Under the pieces are notes generated by a model that did no database searches, was not told the origin of the DNA, and saw nothing but the letters and a program-made list of their open reading frames with translations. The translations under genes were made by a program, and so were the position numbers. Below, piece by piece: positions 10,489 to 22,900 of a stretch of 64,000 nt of DNA. The stretch's first letter is position 1. Every line of letters begins with the position of its first letter. The stretch comes from Sphaeramia orbicularis (Eukaryota; Chordata; Actinopteri; Kurtiformes; Apogonidae): positions 3,684,391 to 3,748,390 of the forward strand of contig NC_043964.1 of assembly GCF_902148855.1 (NCBI RefSeq), written 5' to 3'.

Positions 10489-13400
10489 ATGTCTCTCTCT
10501 CCGGCTGCCTTGGCTGCTCGTCGAGTGTTGGCTGCTGCGTCAAGCCATGAGGGAGGAGGTGGGTCTGTCTTCACTGTGTCTCTCTCATGAACTAAAATGA
10601 AACAAACCTTTCAGATCCACACTCACATTGGTGCTGCAGTCTACAAGATGAATATTAACTGAAATGTCTGCAAACATGGCAGCCTCCCAGCAGTCTTCTA
10701 CATTATACTACCCACTAACGGACAGTGTAAGGCAGGGGTGTCAAACTCGTTTTCTTTCAGGTTCCACATTCAGCCCAATTTGATCTCCAGTGGGTCGGAC
10801 CAGTAAAATAATAACAGAATAACCTATAAATAATGACAACTGCAAATTTTTATCTGTGTTTTAGTCCAAAAAACCCCAAGAAATTATGAAAATACTTACT
10901 TTTATAAACTAGCCAAACAAAAAAAATGTGAATAACCAAAAAAACCCTGAAATTTCTTTAGAAAAATAAGTGTAATTTGAACAATATTCAGCCTCAGCTT
11001 ATCATTTCTACAGGTGCATTATGGGTCAGATCTATAAAGACACTAAACACTTAATAACAGGCAAAAAATAGTTAAAATTGTGCTTAATTTTCTTTAGACA
11101 TTTCAGGTTGTTCACATTCGTTCAGGTTATTAATATTTTATTGTTACAGGATAGTTTGTAAATGTAAATATTTTTATAATTTAATGTTATTTTTTGCACT
11201 AAAACAAAGACAAAAATTTGAAGTTGTCATTATTTATAGGTATAGTGTAATATTATTTTTTGTTCAACATCAAACCGAGAAGAAAATCTGGAGTCGTTCT
11301 GTTTTGTCGGTTCTTCTGCTGTTGTTATTTGACTGTAGATCATGTTGGTCTGTATGTGGAACCGCAACCAAAATGAGTTCCATAGCCTTGACAGTGGAAT
11401 TTTTGCACTTTGTAAATTCATCCCAGCGGCCGGACTGGAACCTTTGGCGGGACGCATTTGGCCCCCGGGCCTCATGTTTGAGACCCCTGGTGTAAGGTGT
11501 AAATACGAACAGTAAAAGCAGCCGTTGCCACCCTCTGTGTTTGTGTCTTTTTTACTGTTGTATCCATTTGCGTGTTGAATTTTTTAGTCGTACATGTTCA
11601 GGTTTGAGCTCATTTTAAAAACTTTACATACTTTTATTTTATTCTGTAGAAATGCATCATATTCGATAAGGTCATCATATGTTTATAGTGTTGCTGCTCT
11701 GAAAGAACCATGCATCTTTTAAAAGTCATCTTTTCATGAGCTCTGAACAAACAGCCTGTTTTTGATTTTGTGACCGTGCATTTTGAATCCTAGAGGGTTT
11801 CTAAAGTTTATTTTACTTCATCCTACAGTTTATTACAATCATTCCCTGGACAGGAAGGAGATTAAAAACTGTAAAACTAACTAAACTTGTCAGACAAATG
11901 TAGAAAAGGGTCAATATTTACCTCTAAGATGAAGTGGAATACAAGTATAAACTTACATTAAATGCAAATACTCAAGTAAAATACAAGTAACTTAAATTTG
12001 CACAGTACTTCCACTGAATATATGGATCTGCCTTGACTTCAGAATAGAATGTTTTGCTTTGCTTTTTTTCAAAATGACAATATTTAAAGAAGCAAGGGCT
12101 GGATAAATGGTTTATGAAATGCTAAACAAAAATCGACATTAACCAACAGACCTCTAACTTCTGTCAGGATTTGATACATAAGCACATCTTGACACATGAC
12201 GAAAACTGTAATCTGAAAAGGAACTAAAGCTGTCACACAAAAGGAGAATTTTTACTCCACAGTCATGGATTAATATTTGCCTCTGAAATGTAGTGGTATA
12301 GAAATGTAATATAAAGTATCTTAAATTTACGCTTAGGTTCATGTAAAAAATGTCATTCTACCATTTATAATACAGCATCTACGTCAAACTGTTCACCGAT
12401 TCATCATGTACTTTTTCCACATTATAACCACATAATTTTTAATAACACAATGTTTTGGCAAACTTATTTATGCACATTTCTTCACATGTAGTACAAATAC
12501 AAATATGTATTTTTTTAAATTAATTAATTAATTTATTTATTTATTTATTCATTCATTCCATTTTGTTGTTTTCTTTCCTGCTACTTTTCATTATCCTTGA
12601 ATGGAGCAGTAGTAACACACAATTTCCCTCTGGAATTTAGTATAATTTAAGTAATAAAGTATTCTGATTCAGATTCTGATTTGGTTTCTACAGTTCGCAC
12701 CTGGAAGATCCTGACGTTCGTGCTGGCGCTGCCCGGTGTGGGCGTGTGCATGGCCAACGCCTACATGAAGGGTCAGGCTCACTCTCATGAGCAGCCGGAG
12801 TTTGTGCCGTATCCTCACCTTCGCATCCGCACCAAGGTGAGTCGGCGCTCACACACCTGAGGCTGGAGGTCTGTTGCTTTGCTTTGGTGAGGTCCTCATC
12901 ACTGCCCACTTCCCCTGAAGGCCTTTAGGACTGAACTCCAGGATTTTCTGTCTTGGGCAGCTAGACAGGAACCTGGAGGTGTAGAGGAACTAAGAGGAAT
13001 CAAGTACTTTTACTCAATTACAAACACTGACATGTCATTATATATCACCAGTTACACCCCACAACAGTTTCTACTACTGATGAAAAGTTTGACTCAACGC
13101 TGTCAAACCTTTATTTAAGCGTGTGAATTAAATTTGTCTGATTCCACGCTGAAATGTTCCAAAACACACGTTTTTACACGGTGAGAACAGACAAAACAAC
13201 ACCGTTAACTTTTTATCCTTAATATAAACTTTTGACATAAAAGGATTTATCTACAACTTATTTGATGTTTAGAATTTGATATTTGAACTTGTATTTCTTG
13301 TAATGTACTCGATTATTGGAATTTCTTCAACATTTAGAATTCATTAGAATTTTGGAATTTGTGTGATTTTTGGAATTGATTAGATGATGTAACCCCTGTG

Positions 13401-14092
13401 TAATCAGCAAACACTTGGCTGGTAACTCTAATTTAATTCTACACATTTTGCAGTAACTGTAACATGTTGCATTTACTCTACAGGTTTTAGAAGGATTTAG
13501 ACAAAAATTATTGTCAGACGAAACTAGTTATTCCCCATCATCACATATTAAATGTTTATATACTATAACCAGTATAAAAAGCATTTGAAATGACTATTTA
13601 CACTGCAAATTATTTGGTTCTTACCAAGATTAAAAAAATATGAAAAACTTAGATTTAGGTGTTAGATAATTTATCTTGTTTTAGGAGTTAACTTGTTATT
13701 TTAAGTGCTCACACATCTGTAGACATTCGTGAAATTCTCTTGCTGCATGGACAGATATTTCACTTACTTTGAGTAACTTTTTCTTCAGATTTAGTGTTTT
13801 TATCCTGTTTTTAGACATCCTTTTTTGCAGTGTACCTCCATAGTGAAGATATTTACTGTCATTAGTGTTGGAAAGAACATAAAATAAGGAGTTATCTTGT
13901 ACTGAAGTATTTCTAACATTTAAGTTAGTCTTAAACCTCGACCAGAGCCCAGATCCAGGCCTCTTGTTGATTCACCTCTCCTGTCTGTCTTCTTCCTTCT
14001 AGAAGTTTCCCTGGGGCGATGGAAACCACTCTCTGTTCCACAACAGTCATACTAATGCCCTGCCCGACGGCTTCGAGGAGTCGCACCACTGA
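10489..14092 (+). CDS. cox6a2: cytochrome c oxidase subunit 6A, muscle/heart isoform-like
   Basis: Nuclear-encoded subunit of respiratory complex IV in the mitochondrial inner membrane. Three coding exons, 10489-10558, 12694-12836 and 14003-14092, join in frame to give 100 aa (human COX6A2 about 97). Residues 1-20 form an Arg/Ala-rich presequence ([13 protein letters not shown]). One membrane segment follows ([18 protein letters not shown]). The family signature PHLRIRTK then [14 protein letters not shown] is intact, and the protein ends EESHH. A 5' UTR exon and TATA box lie upstream. The 2.1-kb first coding intron holds a complete hAT-like element. The muscle isoform is chosen because ARMC5 is the known neighbour of human COX6A2 at 16p11.2; from protein alone COX6A1 cannot be excluded. 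Confidence 0.93.
10733..11489 (+). mobile_element. complete hAT-like foldback MITE, copy C, with 8-bp target duplication
   Basis: It starts CAGGGGTGTCAAACTC and ends GTTTGAGACCCCTG. The 8-bp GTGTAAGG occurs directly before it (10725-10732) and directly after it (11490-11497). CAG...CTG ends with an exact 8-bp duplication are diagnostic of the hAT superfamily. The two halves are largely self-complementary, so the element folds back. No transposase is encoded. It lies in cox6a2 coding intron 1 and is the reference for the other copies at 1291, 4539, 56515, 58653 and 62635. Confidence 0.85.
12595..12682 (+). mobile_element. LINE tail abutting the cox6a2 exon 2 acceptor
   Basis: 'caatttccctctggaattt' and AATAAAGTATTCTGATTC form a retroelement 3' tail with short TTCTGA repeats. 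It ends only about 11 bp before the exon 2 start at 12694, so it lies across the usual branch-point and pyrimidine-tract zone of that acceptor. Confidence 0.55.
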
Positions 14093-14201
14093 CAGACTCA
14101 TCTCCCAGCTTTGTTTTGCTGCGTGCTTTAACCTGCGGTCTGCAGTGTACTTGTACTTGGCTTAATTACTGTATACTGACCAAGGGGCCAAGCCAAACAG
14201 A

Positions 14202-14207
14202 AATAAA
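14202..14207 (+). terminator. cox6a2: cox6a2 polyadenylation signal
   Basis: Canonical AATAAA 110 bp after the stop codon, followed by a GT-rich stretch (ACTGTGTGCTGTACT, then GAGTGGTGTTTCAGTTTGT), as expected downstream of a cleavage site. Confidence 0.75.
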
Positions 14208-14364
14208 ACCACTGTGTGCTGTACTACAATGAGTGGTGTTTCAGTTTGTCACTCAGAGTAGGGCTCAGTTTAAACAGCATCCACCTCTTACATCCAACCT
14301 ACATGTGTCTGCTGTTCCATTAGGATTCAGAATACGTTCATGTATGTCAAACACTGGCACTTAA

Positions 14365-14715
14365 TGAAGTGAAGAAGAGGGAGGAGGAGGGGGGGGGGGG
14401 GGGAGGAGGGGGAGGAGGGGGAGGAGGAGAAGAAGAAGGAGGAGGAGAAGGAGGAGGAGGGGGAGGTGAAGAAGAAGGAGGAGTAGGAGAAGGAGGAGGA
14501 GGAGGAGTAGGAGGGGGAGGAGAAGAAGGAGAAGGAGGAGTAGGAGTAGGAGAAGAAGAAGGAGGATGAGGAGAAGGAGGAGGAAGAGGAGTAGTAAGGG
14601 GGGAGAAGGAGGAGGAGAGGAAGAAGGAGAAGAGGGAGAAGAAGGAGAAGTAGAAGAAGAAGGAGAAGGAGAAAAAGAAGTAGGACGAGGAGGAGAAGGA
14701 GAAGGAGGAGAAGAA
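14365..14715 (+). repeat. 350-bp polypurine tract (GGA/GAA)n
   Basis: Almost all G and A on the + strand, with a few T's as GGAGTAGGA and one G-run of about 13 at 14391-14402. It begins about 160 bp past the cox6a2 poly(A) signal. Apparent Gly/Glu and Leu/Ser frames here are translated repeat and not genes. Mirror-symmetric purine tracts of this length can form triplex DNA (general knowledge). Confidence 0.85.
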
Positions 14716-15099
14716 CTACTTTTGGTGTCCTTTCTGTTTTTCTAACAGTTGTACAGATGCTTCTAAATAAACCCAAATGCTTGTTTTTACGATATCGAAG
14801 GAACACTTCAGGTCAGCGCTGTTGTTCACTTTTCTTTTCTGGACATAGTTTAGTGCAGCGACTCCCAAAAATCTTTCAACAATTTCACTTATTTTTGTAC
14901 AGAAGAGGACCAGGGCCACTGGAAAAAAATCAAATTAAGGTCCAATCCTGACTTTAATCTCAGAATTCTGACTTTCTTCCTCAGAATAATAATAAAAAAT
15001 ATATATTGGACCTTAAATTTTAGTTTACTTTCCAATGACCCTAATCCTCTTTCATACTTTTGGGACCCAGTCTTGCAAAAATAACCTTGCATTTTGTAC

Positions 15100-16290
15100 T
15101 TGACTTTTCACCTTGTTAAATCTTTAAAATATTTTTAGGTCTTTTTATGTCAGTTTTGTCTATTTTTTGTGTTGTTCAATCATTTGTGTTATTGTCATCT
15201 TGTTGTAACTTCACAACCAGGGGCTATTCAGTTTTCCCATAGGTTTGTGGAAGTCAAAATTAATAATCTTCCTCTTCTATTTTAATTTAGAAAATGAATT
15301 CACACATCACAGAATCATAGATTATATTATTAGACAAAAAATGTAAGATTAACCTAAACATGTAAACAGTTACTTTCTAAGTGTACAACCAAAATTTAGG
15401 AACTACTTTGTCTCTGAATATTGTACACAGGGCTGTTTTTGAGCCAACAGATATTTTTTGAAGGAAACTTTATAGCTACAGTCATGGAAAAGACTTCTGA
15501 TTTAAATGTTTTACAAAAAACATTCAGTGGTGATCTTCAACAAAAGAGTTTAACACTGAAAAAACTGGTTGTTCTTACAAGGATTTGTTGAAAAAAGTAG
15601 AAAAGTTAATGATTTTTTAAATTTTGTTTTAGCGTTCACTGCAGTTTATACAGGCTTCAAGGTTAAAGACTTGATTCAAAGCCAACATTTGATCCTTAGC
15701 ACCATGAAAACTGGTGGAAAATGTTGATTTTGTTTTAGTTCATTGTAGTTTTGATTTCATTTTACAACTGGCAGCAGAGTAAATACTTTGTACTTTGTGT
15801 GAACTTGATCTATTTTTGATGTCGTCCTTTTCTGTCACTATGTGAATATTTGCTGCGAAACAAGTGAGAAAACAAAGATAACCTTGAACTGTGAACAAGA
15901 ACAAACTCAAAGCCAAGTGAGGTTCCAGCTATATATTCAGTTGCATAAATTTATATGACACAGGTGAATTTTATACACTGTATATCTGCTATTCCATATC
16001 ATCTCTGTACAAAATAAACTACTGGTTCAGAGACCGACCCTGATTATTCCAGTACTTCCAGCTAAATGACATTTATCCAAATGAATGATGACATCTGTCA
16101 AATAAAAAAAAAATACAAAATTATAAAAAAAAAAAAAAAAAATCACAATACAAATGTCAATAATTCAAACAGTAAATTCAAATGTGAAAATGTCATGCTG
16201 GGAAAGGGAAATAGTTCATATCAATTAACACTGAATCTACACAGAAATATATGCTACCTATTTATGAAAATAATTCCAGAGTGAGTTTTG
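15100..16290. other. gene-free stretch between cox6a2 and armc5
   Basis: AT-rich, with an A-run at 16125-16142. No splice-flanked conserved frame and no clear mobile element were recognised. Confidence 0.45.
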
Positions 16291-16305
16291 TTAGTGCCCG
16301 TTTAA

Positions 16306-16828
16306 CCCATAAAGACCCAGAGCTACTTCTGTGACAGTTCCCAAATAAATCAGTGTTCATAAGTTCATAAAGGATTTATCTCCATTTATTATAATACCAT
16401 CACCTGTATTTTGCATTTTTTAAATGAAAATCACATATTTTCTTATATTTAATTCATTGATCATGTAGATATTCATGAAAGCTCTGATTACAGTTGAGGG
16501 TTAGTAAATCAGAAACAGAGAAAACTGATGAAAAAGTGCCTTTTTCAGCAAAATATATCATTAACCAAACATAAAAATGAATGTGTCCATCCTGCGTCAT
16601 TTATCAAACTCCATGGGTTTTAATGTTATACGTTATAGAAGATGACGATGTTTCCACGGTAACTCTGAATGTCCAAATGGGTCATATCTGATGACCATAA
16701 AAAGACGATAAACTGTATTTTATACCAATTATTTACATGTATCGATATGTTTAGTGGTTCAGAAGTTCTGAAATGTTTTAGATCAGTAGATGGTTTCAGT
16801 CGCCGGTGGCTGTTTGGGTCTTTATGGG
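16306..16828. mobile_element. TTAA-target MITE (CCCATAAAGACCC family), complete
   Basis: It is flanked by TTAA at 16302-16305 and 16829-16832. The left end is CCCATAAAGACCCAG; the right end read on the minus strand is CCCATAAAGACCCAAAC. Its length of 523 bp is close to the copy at 58759 (539 bp). It sits about 160 bp beyond the armc5 stop codon, so it lies within or at the edge of the armc5 3' UTR. Confidence 0.75.
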
Positions 16829-16989
16829 TTAATTCAGATGTGTTTCACGGCAGATGATCAAACCTGCACTTGATTAATCATAAATAAAATGATGGCAGCT
16901 TTTCTAGAAGTTAAAAAGCATCCAAGTCAAACCGTCAGTGAATGCGTGTTGTCTGAGTTCATGACACTGATAACTATGACACCCAGGTC

Positions 16990-19900
16990 TCAGCTCAGAG
17001 CTGCTGAGGCCAGACTAACAAGATCCTGTTTCAGGGTCTCTGTGCAGTCTGCAACTCTTACTAATCTGCGAAGGCAAACGCCAGCGTGAGAGGGGGAGAA
17101 TAAGGGTCCGGGAGGGTCCTGACAGCCGAGCAGCAGCGACAGGCAGGTGCGCCCCAGGGCTGGGTAGCTGTACCTCTGGGAAAACCAGTAGACCTGTGGT
17201 AGGAGAGCAGCTACGGCGCCGCCTCCACGACTGGATTCTGATGAAACAGAGTCCTGAGTTTCTGATTTCAGGACCTGCGCTGAACCTTTCATTGAGTTCT
17301 TTGGTTTTAATCTGGTATCTTCTGGACTGAGGGGTTTGTCCACACAGCTGGACTTGGAACCGGATGCAACTCCTTTGATTGTCTTGGTCTTCTGAAGTGT
17401 TTTCTGCTGAACGGAGCTGTTTGGTTTCTGTTCCGTTTGCAGCTCGAACCCGCTCAACTCTAACTCAGATGTTCGGTTAACCAGGTTCTCCTCCGCGGAC
17501 TCTAAGCAGACGTGGTCCATCTTATGTGCAGCCTTTCCACCGTCGTCCTCTGTGGACGCCGGGGCAGCTTTGGCCAAGTGGGACAGAAGAAACATGCACA
17601 GATCCTCCAACTCCTTCTGCAGGGCTGTCACCAAAAACCTGCAGGCTCCAATCATCATCTCTCCTAAAGGGGTCTTCTGAAAAGTCAGGTTGTCTGCCTG
17701 TTTTGGACAAAAATCCAGTCCTTCAAGAACCAGCGAGTCCAGAACCTGGCACCGCCTACTGTTCTCTTCCTCATCCTTTTCCCTTGTTGGTTTTGCGAGG
17801 CGACATCCGTGCAGATAATGCAGCACCGGTAGCAGCATCCCTACGCTGACATCTTTAATGGGGATGGCTGCTTCTGCCTTTCCCTGAGCTTCTCCAAACC
17901 CACCTCTCAACAGGGCCCTGAAATACTCAGAGCCGGCTCCGTCTGCACCCTCCACCCCGGCCACAGCCTCCCTGTTGGCTGGGACCTGGGTACCGTCATC
18001 GAGCAGCAAGAAAAGGTCAAAGTTTGAGACGCCGTAAGGACAGACATCAGACAGACGAGGCTTTTTCAGCGGAGGAGGTGAAAGTCTGCTGCCGGCGCCG
18101 ACTGGATGGGTTTTAACTGGACTCAACTGTTTTCTGTCTAAAGTTTTCATGCCGTTAATCAGAGTTGACAGACACCCCACCATGAGAGAAAAGTACAGTG
18201 AGTGAAGGTGAGAGGTCAGGCCTGAATGAGGAGAATCAGACAGCAGCCGTTCACATTCTGTGGAATGGTCTTCGTCCATACTGTCATCGTCATCAGCGCT
18301 GAGCGGCTGCAGAGCCAAGAACAAACCGCCGCTGTCCAGGAGGAGCTTCTTCAACAAGGCCTTGTTACTGTGGAAAAGGAAAGTGTGTAAAAGCTCCAAT
18401 GTGTATTTCTCTTCCTGGCTCATCTGTCTTTCAGTTTGATCACTGTGATCGCTCAATTATTTAGGACAGTGACCATATTTCTGTCTGGACCCGCCATACT
18501 TCCGTAAGTGGGTCAAATGACCCATGTTAAAATCAAATGTGTATTTATGCCAATTTTGTCATTTTGTGATGTGAAAAATAATCATTTGTATTATATTTTG
18601 GTCCAAAACATAATGATTTCCTGTTTGAAATATTTCATATTTTTCCTTTTTTTTTTAAAACATTTTTAACAATTTTAAAGGTGGGTTTTTTAATATACAT
18701 TTTGAAATTTTGAAAAGCAAAGTATATTTAGTATATAATATATGTAAATAACAGCAACAGAACAATGTCAACACCTATTTAGTCAGTGAGTCTTTTGTTT
18801 TGCTGTAAATGAATCTTAGGTTCAGATGTAATTCCATTGAAGATGAATGTGGGTCATTTTGACTCACCTACAGAAGCTTGGACAGTAATACAAAAACTAC
18901 AATTTGATAACGTCTATAAAAGTTAAGTTAAACATTTAAATGGTATGATGTCAATGTCATGTTTTTGAGGAATACCTGAAATATGAAATAATAACTTTTC
19001 ATTACCAATATATTGCAATAAAGCAACCTCACTGGGTCATTTTTTAACCCACGCATATAAGGGTTAATCAGAACGCAAGATTTCATACGATAACTGCATA
19101 ACCAAGTTTACATTTAAGACCTGGACACAAATTAGATTTGACAGATTCTTCAGTAGACTCTGCTGACCCACAGAGAGCAGAAACTTTAGACCAAATTAAA
19201 ATGTGCTTAACGTGTTATATCATATGGTTGTTGCTACAATATCAGGTCTCACTGTGATGTAAATTGCTGGGATTATTTTCTGTGGGATGGAGTGACCACA
19301 AATTCATGAGCATTCTCAGATTCATGGCAGTTAAATGGTAACATAATACAAAACCACAATTCCAATCTTATGTCTGTATATCTGATCCTCTCACATGCTA
19401 CTCTTCTATTTGTATCCCTGTTACTCACCTGCTGATTAACGGCAGAGACAGAGCACAGTTCATCTTGTCCGACTCGGTGCCCGACAGCATCACATGGGAT
19501 AGAACTCCAGAGCCGAAGCCAGACTCACACTGGACACGCAGATTATTGAGCAGAGCAAAACCTAAACACACACACAGTTTTCACATTGGGATTGTTTCAT
19601 GTTGTACACGGTAATCAATATAAATTTTCCCCAAAACAGTTTATTGAGACAGAAGTTAATGCAACTTCATGAGGAAAAGTAATATTATACATTTTTAGAC
19701 CTATTTAAGATATAAGCAGCAGTATTAATAAACAATATATTTATCCTAGTATAAAACTATAATATGACATTTATCATTATTGTGTTGTATCCCAAACTCC
19801 TGTTAAAAAAGAAACATGGATCATTAATTTTGATGTTTATATCTCAAATCAGCATGAACAGGACATCTTACAGTGATAGACATGATGTGTCCCAATATTT

Positions 19901-22900
19901 TTGTCCATATAGTTTATAACGTCAGTATTCCCGTGACGTTAAATGGGAGATTTTTCTTCTTCAATGAGATGTGATCAAAGTAAATGGTTAGCTGTGGTAG
20001 AAAATTATTATTTACAGTCAGAGCATGAAAAGTCTTTTAGAAATTTAGAGGTAGAACATTTAAAATCAGAATCATCGTGGATAAAAAAAAAAAAAAAAAA
20101 ATCAATGTTGACAGAAATTAAGTAAAAACCATCTTTGAGACAGTTTGGAAGCAAAAATACCAATTTAAACAAAAAATTTCCAACGCAATGATATTTATCC
20201 CAATATAAAACTATATTATGACAATAGTCATTATTGTTTTGTATCCCAGATCCCTGTTAGAAAAGAAACACCTGAATTCAACGTGTCCGCATACTTTTGT
20301 CCATACAGTGAATGACTGCTATGAGGCTAACGATATGTAAAAATATACTTCCTTAAACCGTGATTCAGTGAGATCTGTGTTTTCATCTGAATTGTGTCCA
20401 GAGTTCTAGAAACCTTCCCTGACAGTTACATATAAATAAAAATCATTCTTACCCAATTGTTTGACTTTGGCTTTCACGCGTCCCGTCTGCCTCTCCTGTC
20501 TGTCCAAAACCCCCTCTTCTCTCTGACAGAGATGGTACTGAATCAGCGCCACAGACCCGGACCGGACCAGCGCCTGTAAACAGTTGGGGTTGCAGCTCAG
20601 TCGGCACAGCATACGGAAGCACCTGCTGCTGGGGTCCTGGTGCTGGGTGAGGTAGTAGATCAGAGCAGACATGACGCCGGTGTTGACCAGGGCGGCGCTG
20701 GGGTCCGTGGCGTGGGAGAAACGAGACAGCAGCAGCAGGATGGGGGACTCCGGCGTCCAGGGTTCAGGATGGTAGGGGTGGTAGGCGACTGGGCGGGAGG
20801 CTGAGGGGGGCGTGTCCAGAGTGACCTTAGACAGAGACATTGCTGCGTGTCCCCGCTGCCTCCTCCGGTTAGGGGAGCAGAACTTCGACGGGGACACCGG
20901 CGTTTTAGTCTGAGCGGTCTGGGTCTGGGATGAGGACGCACTGGACGGCTGAGGACTTGTGGGAGATGGATCAGTATTCTTCTGTTGGGGCTGGGATGAG
21001 GAGAACAACAGAGAAGGCTGGGAGGGTTTGTGAGAAGCAGATGAGACGGTAGAGTTTAAGGGAGCGGAGGTTTTGCCGGATGAATGGGATTCAGGGTGTG
21101 GGGACGACGAAGACGATGGGACCTGAAGACTCCCCCAGTCCCCGTCAACGGTGCCAGAGGAATGGAGGAGGTCGCCCTCAGAGGAGATCAGTCCCTCAGA
21201 CACCAACCAAGACCTAAACGAAGACAAACAGTTAAGTGCCTGGATGGTTTGGCCCCGCCTTTACCTTTCAGAGCTTTTAACCGTGCAAGAAACACGATCC
21301 TCAAATCCCCTAATTTGAGATGGACCAAACACCCATCTGAAGACTAAAGGTAACAGAGCATTTTCTGTTCAGGGCCAAGGCTCTGGAACACTCTGACCAA
21401 ACATATCACATGGGCGCAGTCCATTGAGCACTTTAAAACTCTTTTAAAGACACACCTATTTACACTTCAAAAGCCAACTTAATTCTCACCTCTTCAGATC
21501 ATCATGTGAAAACTGACTGCCTGTTCCACCTAAACCACCTTCTCTCATGCGTCTTCTTTTCTGTATGTGTCTCGATTTGTTCTTTGTTTGCCCTTTTGTA
21601 TTAACTCTGTATCAGTTTTTACCCAGTTCATTGCGTATTTGTCCCTTGGCTGCTTGTTGTAAAGCGTCTTTGAGTACTTAGAAAAGCGCTATATAAAACT
21701 GATGCATTTTTATCATTAATATTATTATTATCATTATTATTATTATAGTTATTACACTGGCTTTTAATATAAATGTACGACTTTTATTTGTTTTATCTTC
21801 TGGTTGTGTTTAAGATGCTTTTTATCCTATTACTGTGTATCTGTTTATATCAGATTTAGCATATCTTGTATTTGTATCTAAAATTTTGAACATCACTTTG
21901 GGTACTTTGCATTGTTTTAAATGTACTACAGAAATAAACTTGATATTGACCTAAAGATAAACAACACATATGAGGAAGCCTGGCCAACAAAGCCATATGT
22001 ACCAGTAATAAGAAATTGATTTGACTGATTTGATTGTATTTGCTTGTTTTCCTTTCACAAATAACTAAATGTATTAATAGTTGTCAACTGAAATTAACCA
22101 CTTTATGATAATGTTTTCACTTATGTGGTTTTCAGGTCAAAGAGAAAGCGAGTGAGTTTCTATTTACATACCTGAGACTTAAAAAGCTTGACGAACACAG
22201 CCCGTGCTCCCTCCCGCCTTCCTCTTTCTTGTAGACCTCAGCAGAGGGAAAGTCAAAGGAATCAAAACATGATGAGGGCAGAAGATCGGTGGGAGACATG
22301 CTGGAGGTGAGGCTCACATCCATCTTCTCTGCAGATTGTTCCTCTCCTCTGGTGAGTTTGATTAACCGTGCGACGAGCAGGTGGACCAGCCCTAACTCCT
22401 GCAGCTGCTCCATGGCTGATTCATCAAAAACAAAGTCCACACAGGCCAGAATGGTAAGCCGGGAAAGTGGGTGACTCTGATGGGCAGCCAGGAAGCCTGT
22501 GAGCACCTCCAAACCGCCACTCTCCTTCACTTTAGCCCTGTTCACTGCCTCTTTACAGCACAGGCACAGAGCTTTGAGAAAGACTCCTGACTTCAGCGGG
22601 TCCCTCTTAACCTCCTCAGTGAACTTCTGAATGACCCCCAGTGAACCCACAAGAGGCCGGAGGCAGCCCTGGGTGCACATGTTGGCCAATGTTTTCAATG
22701 CCAGCTCTTCAAAAGGTTTGCCAGCTTCTCCTGACGCCATCACGCCAAGCTGAGTGAGGACTCCAGAACGGGACACTTCCCTGGCACATTCCATGCCACA
22801 GCCTTTGGTCAACTCGTGGAGGGTCCTGAGTGCAGCCCGCCTCAGCCCCTGGGGATATTCAGGAGCGATAAGAGGGGCGAGGGCAGATAATGTCCCTTGG

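Noticed and set aside
14327-14806. Long Leu/Ser-rich and Gly/Glu-rich open frames
   Set aside because: They are translations of the GGA/GAA purine tract and carry no conserved domain.
14856-15070. Possible small hAT-like element (CAGCGACTCCCAAA ... TTTTGGGACCCAG)
   Set aside because: The ends are only loosely inverted and no 8-bp target duplication is present.
18459-18530. Reading armc5 exon 7 as starting at an in-frame Met (MSDHSDQ) of a separate gene
   Set aside because: Exon 6 joins it in phase, and the whole follows ARMC5 from Arm repeats to BTB.
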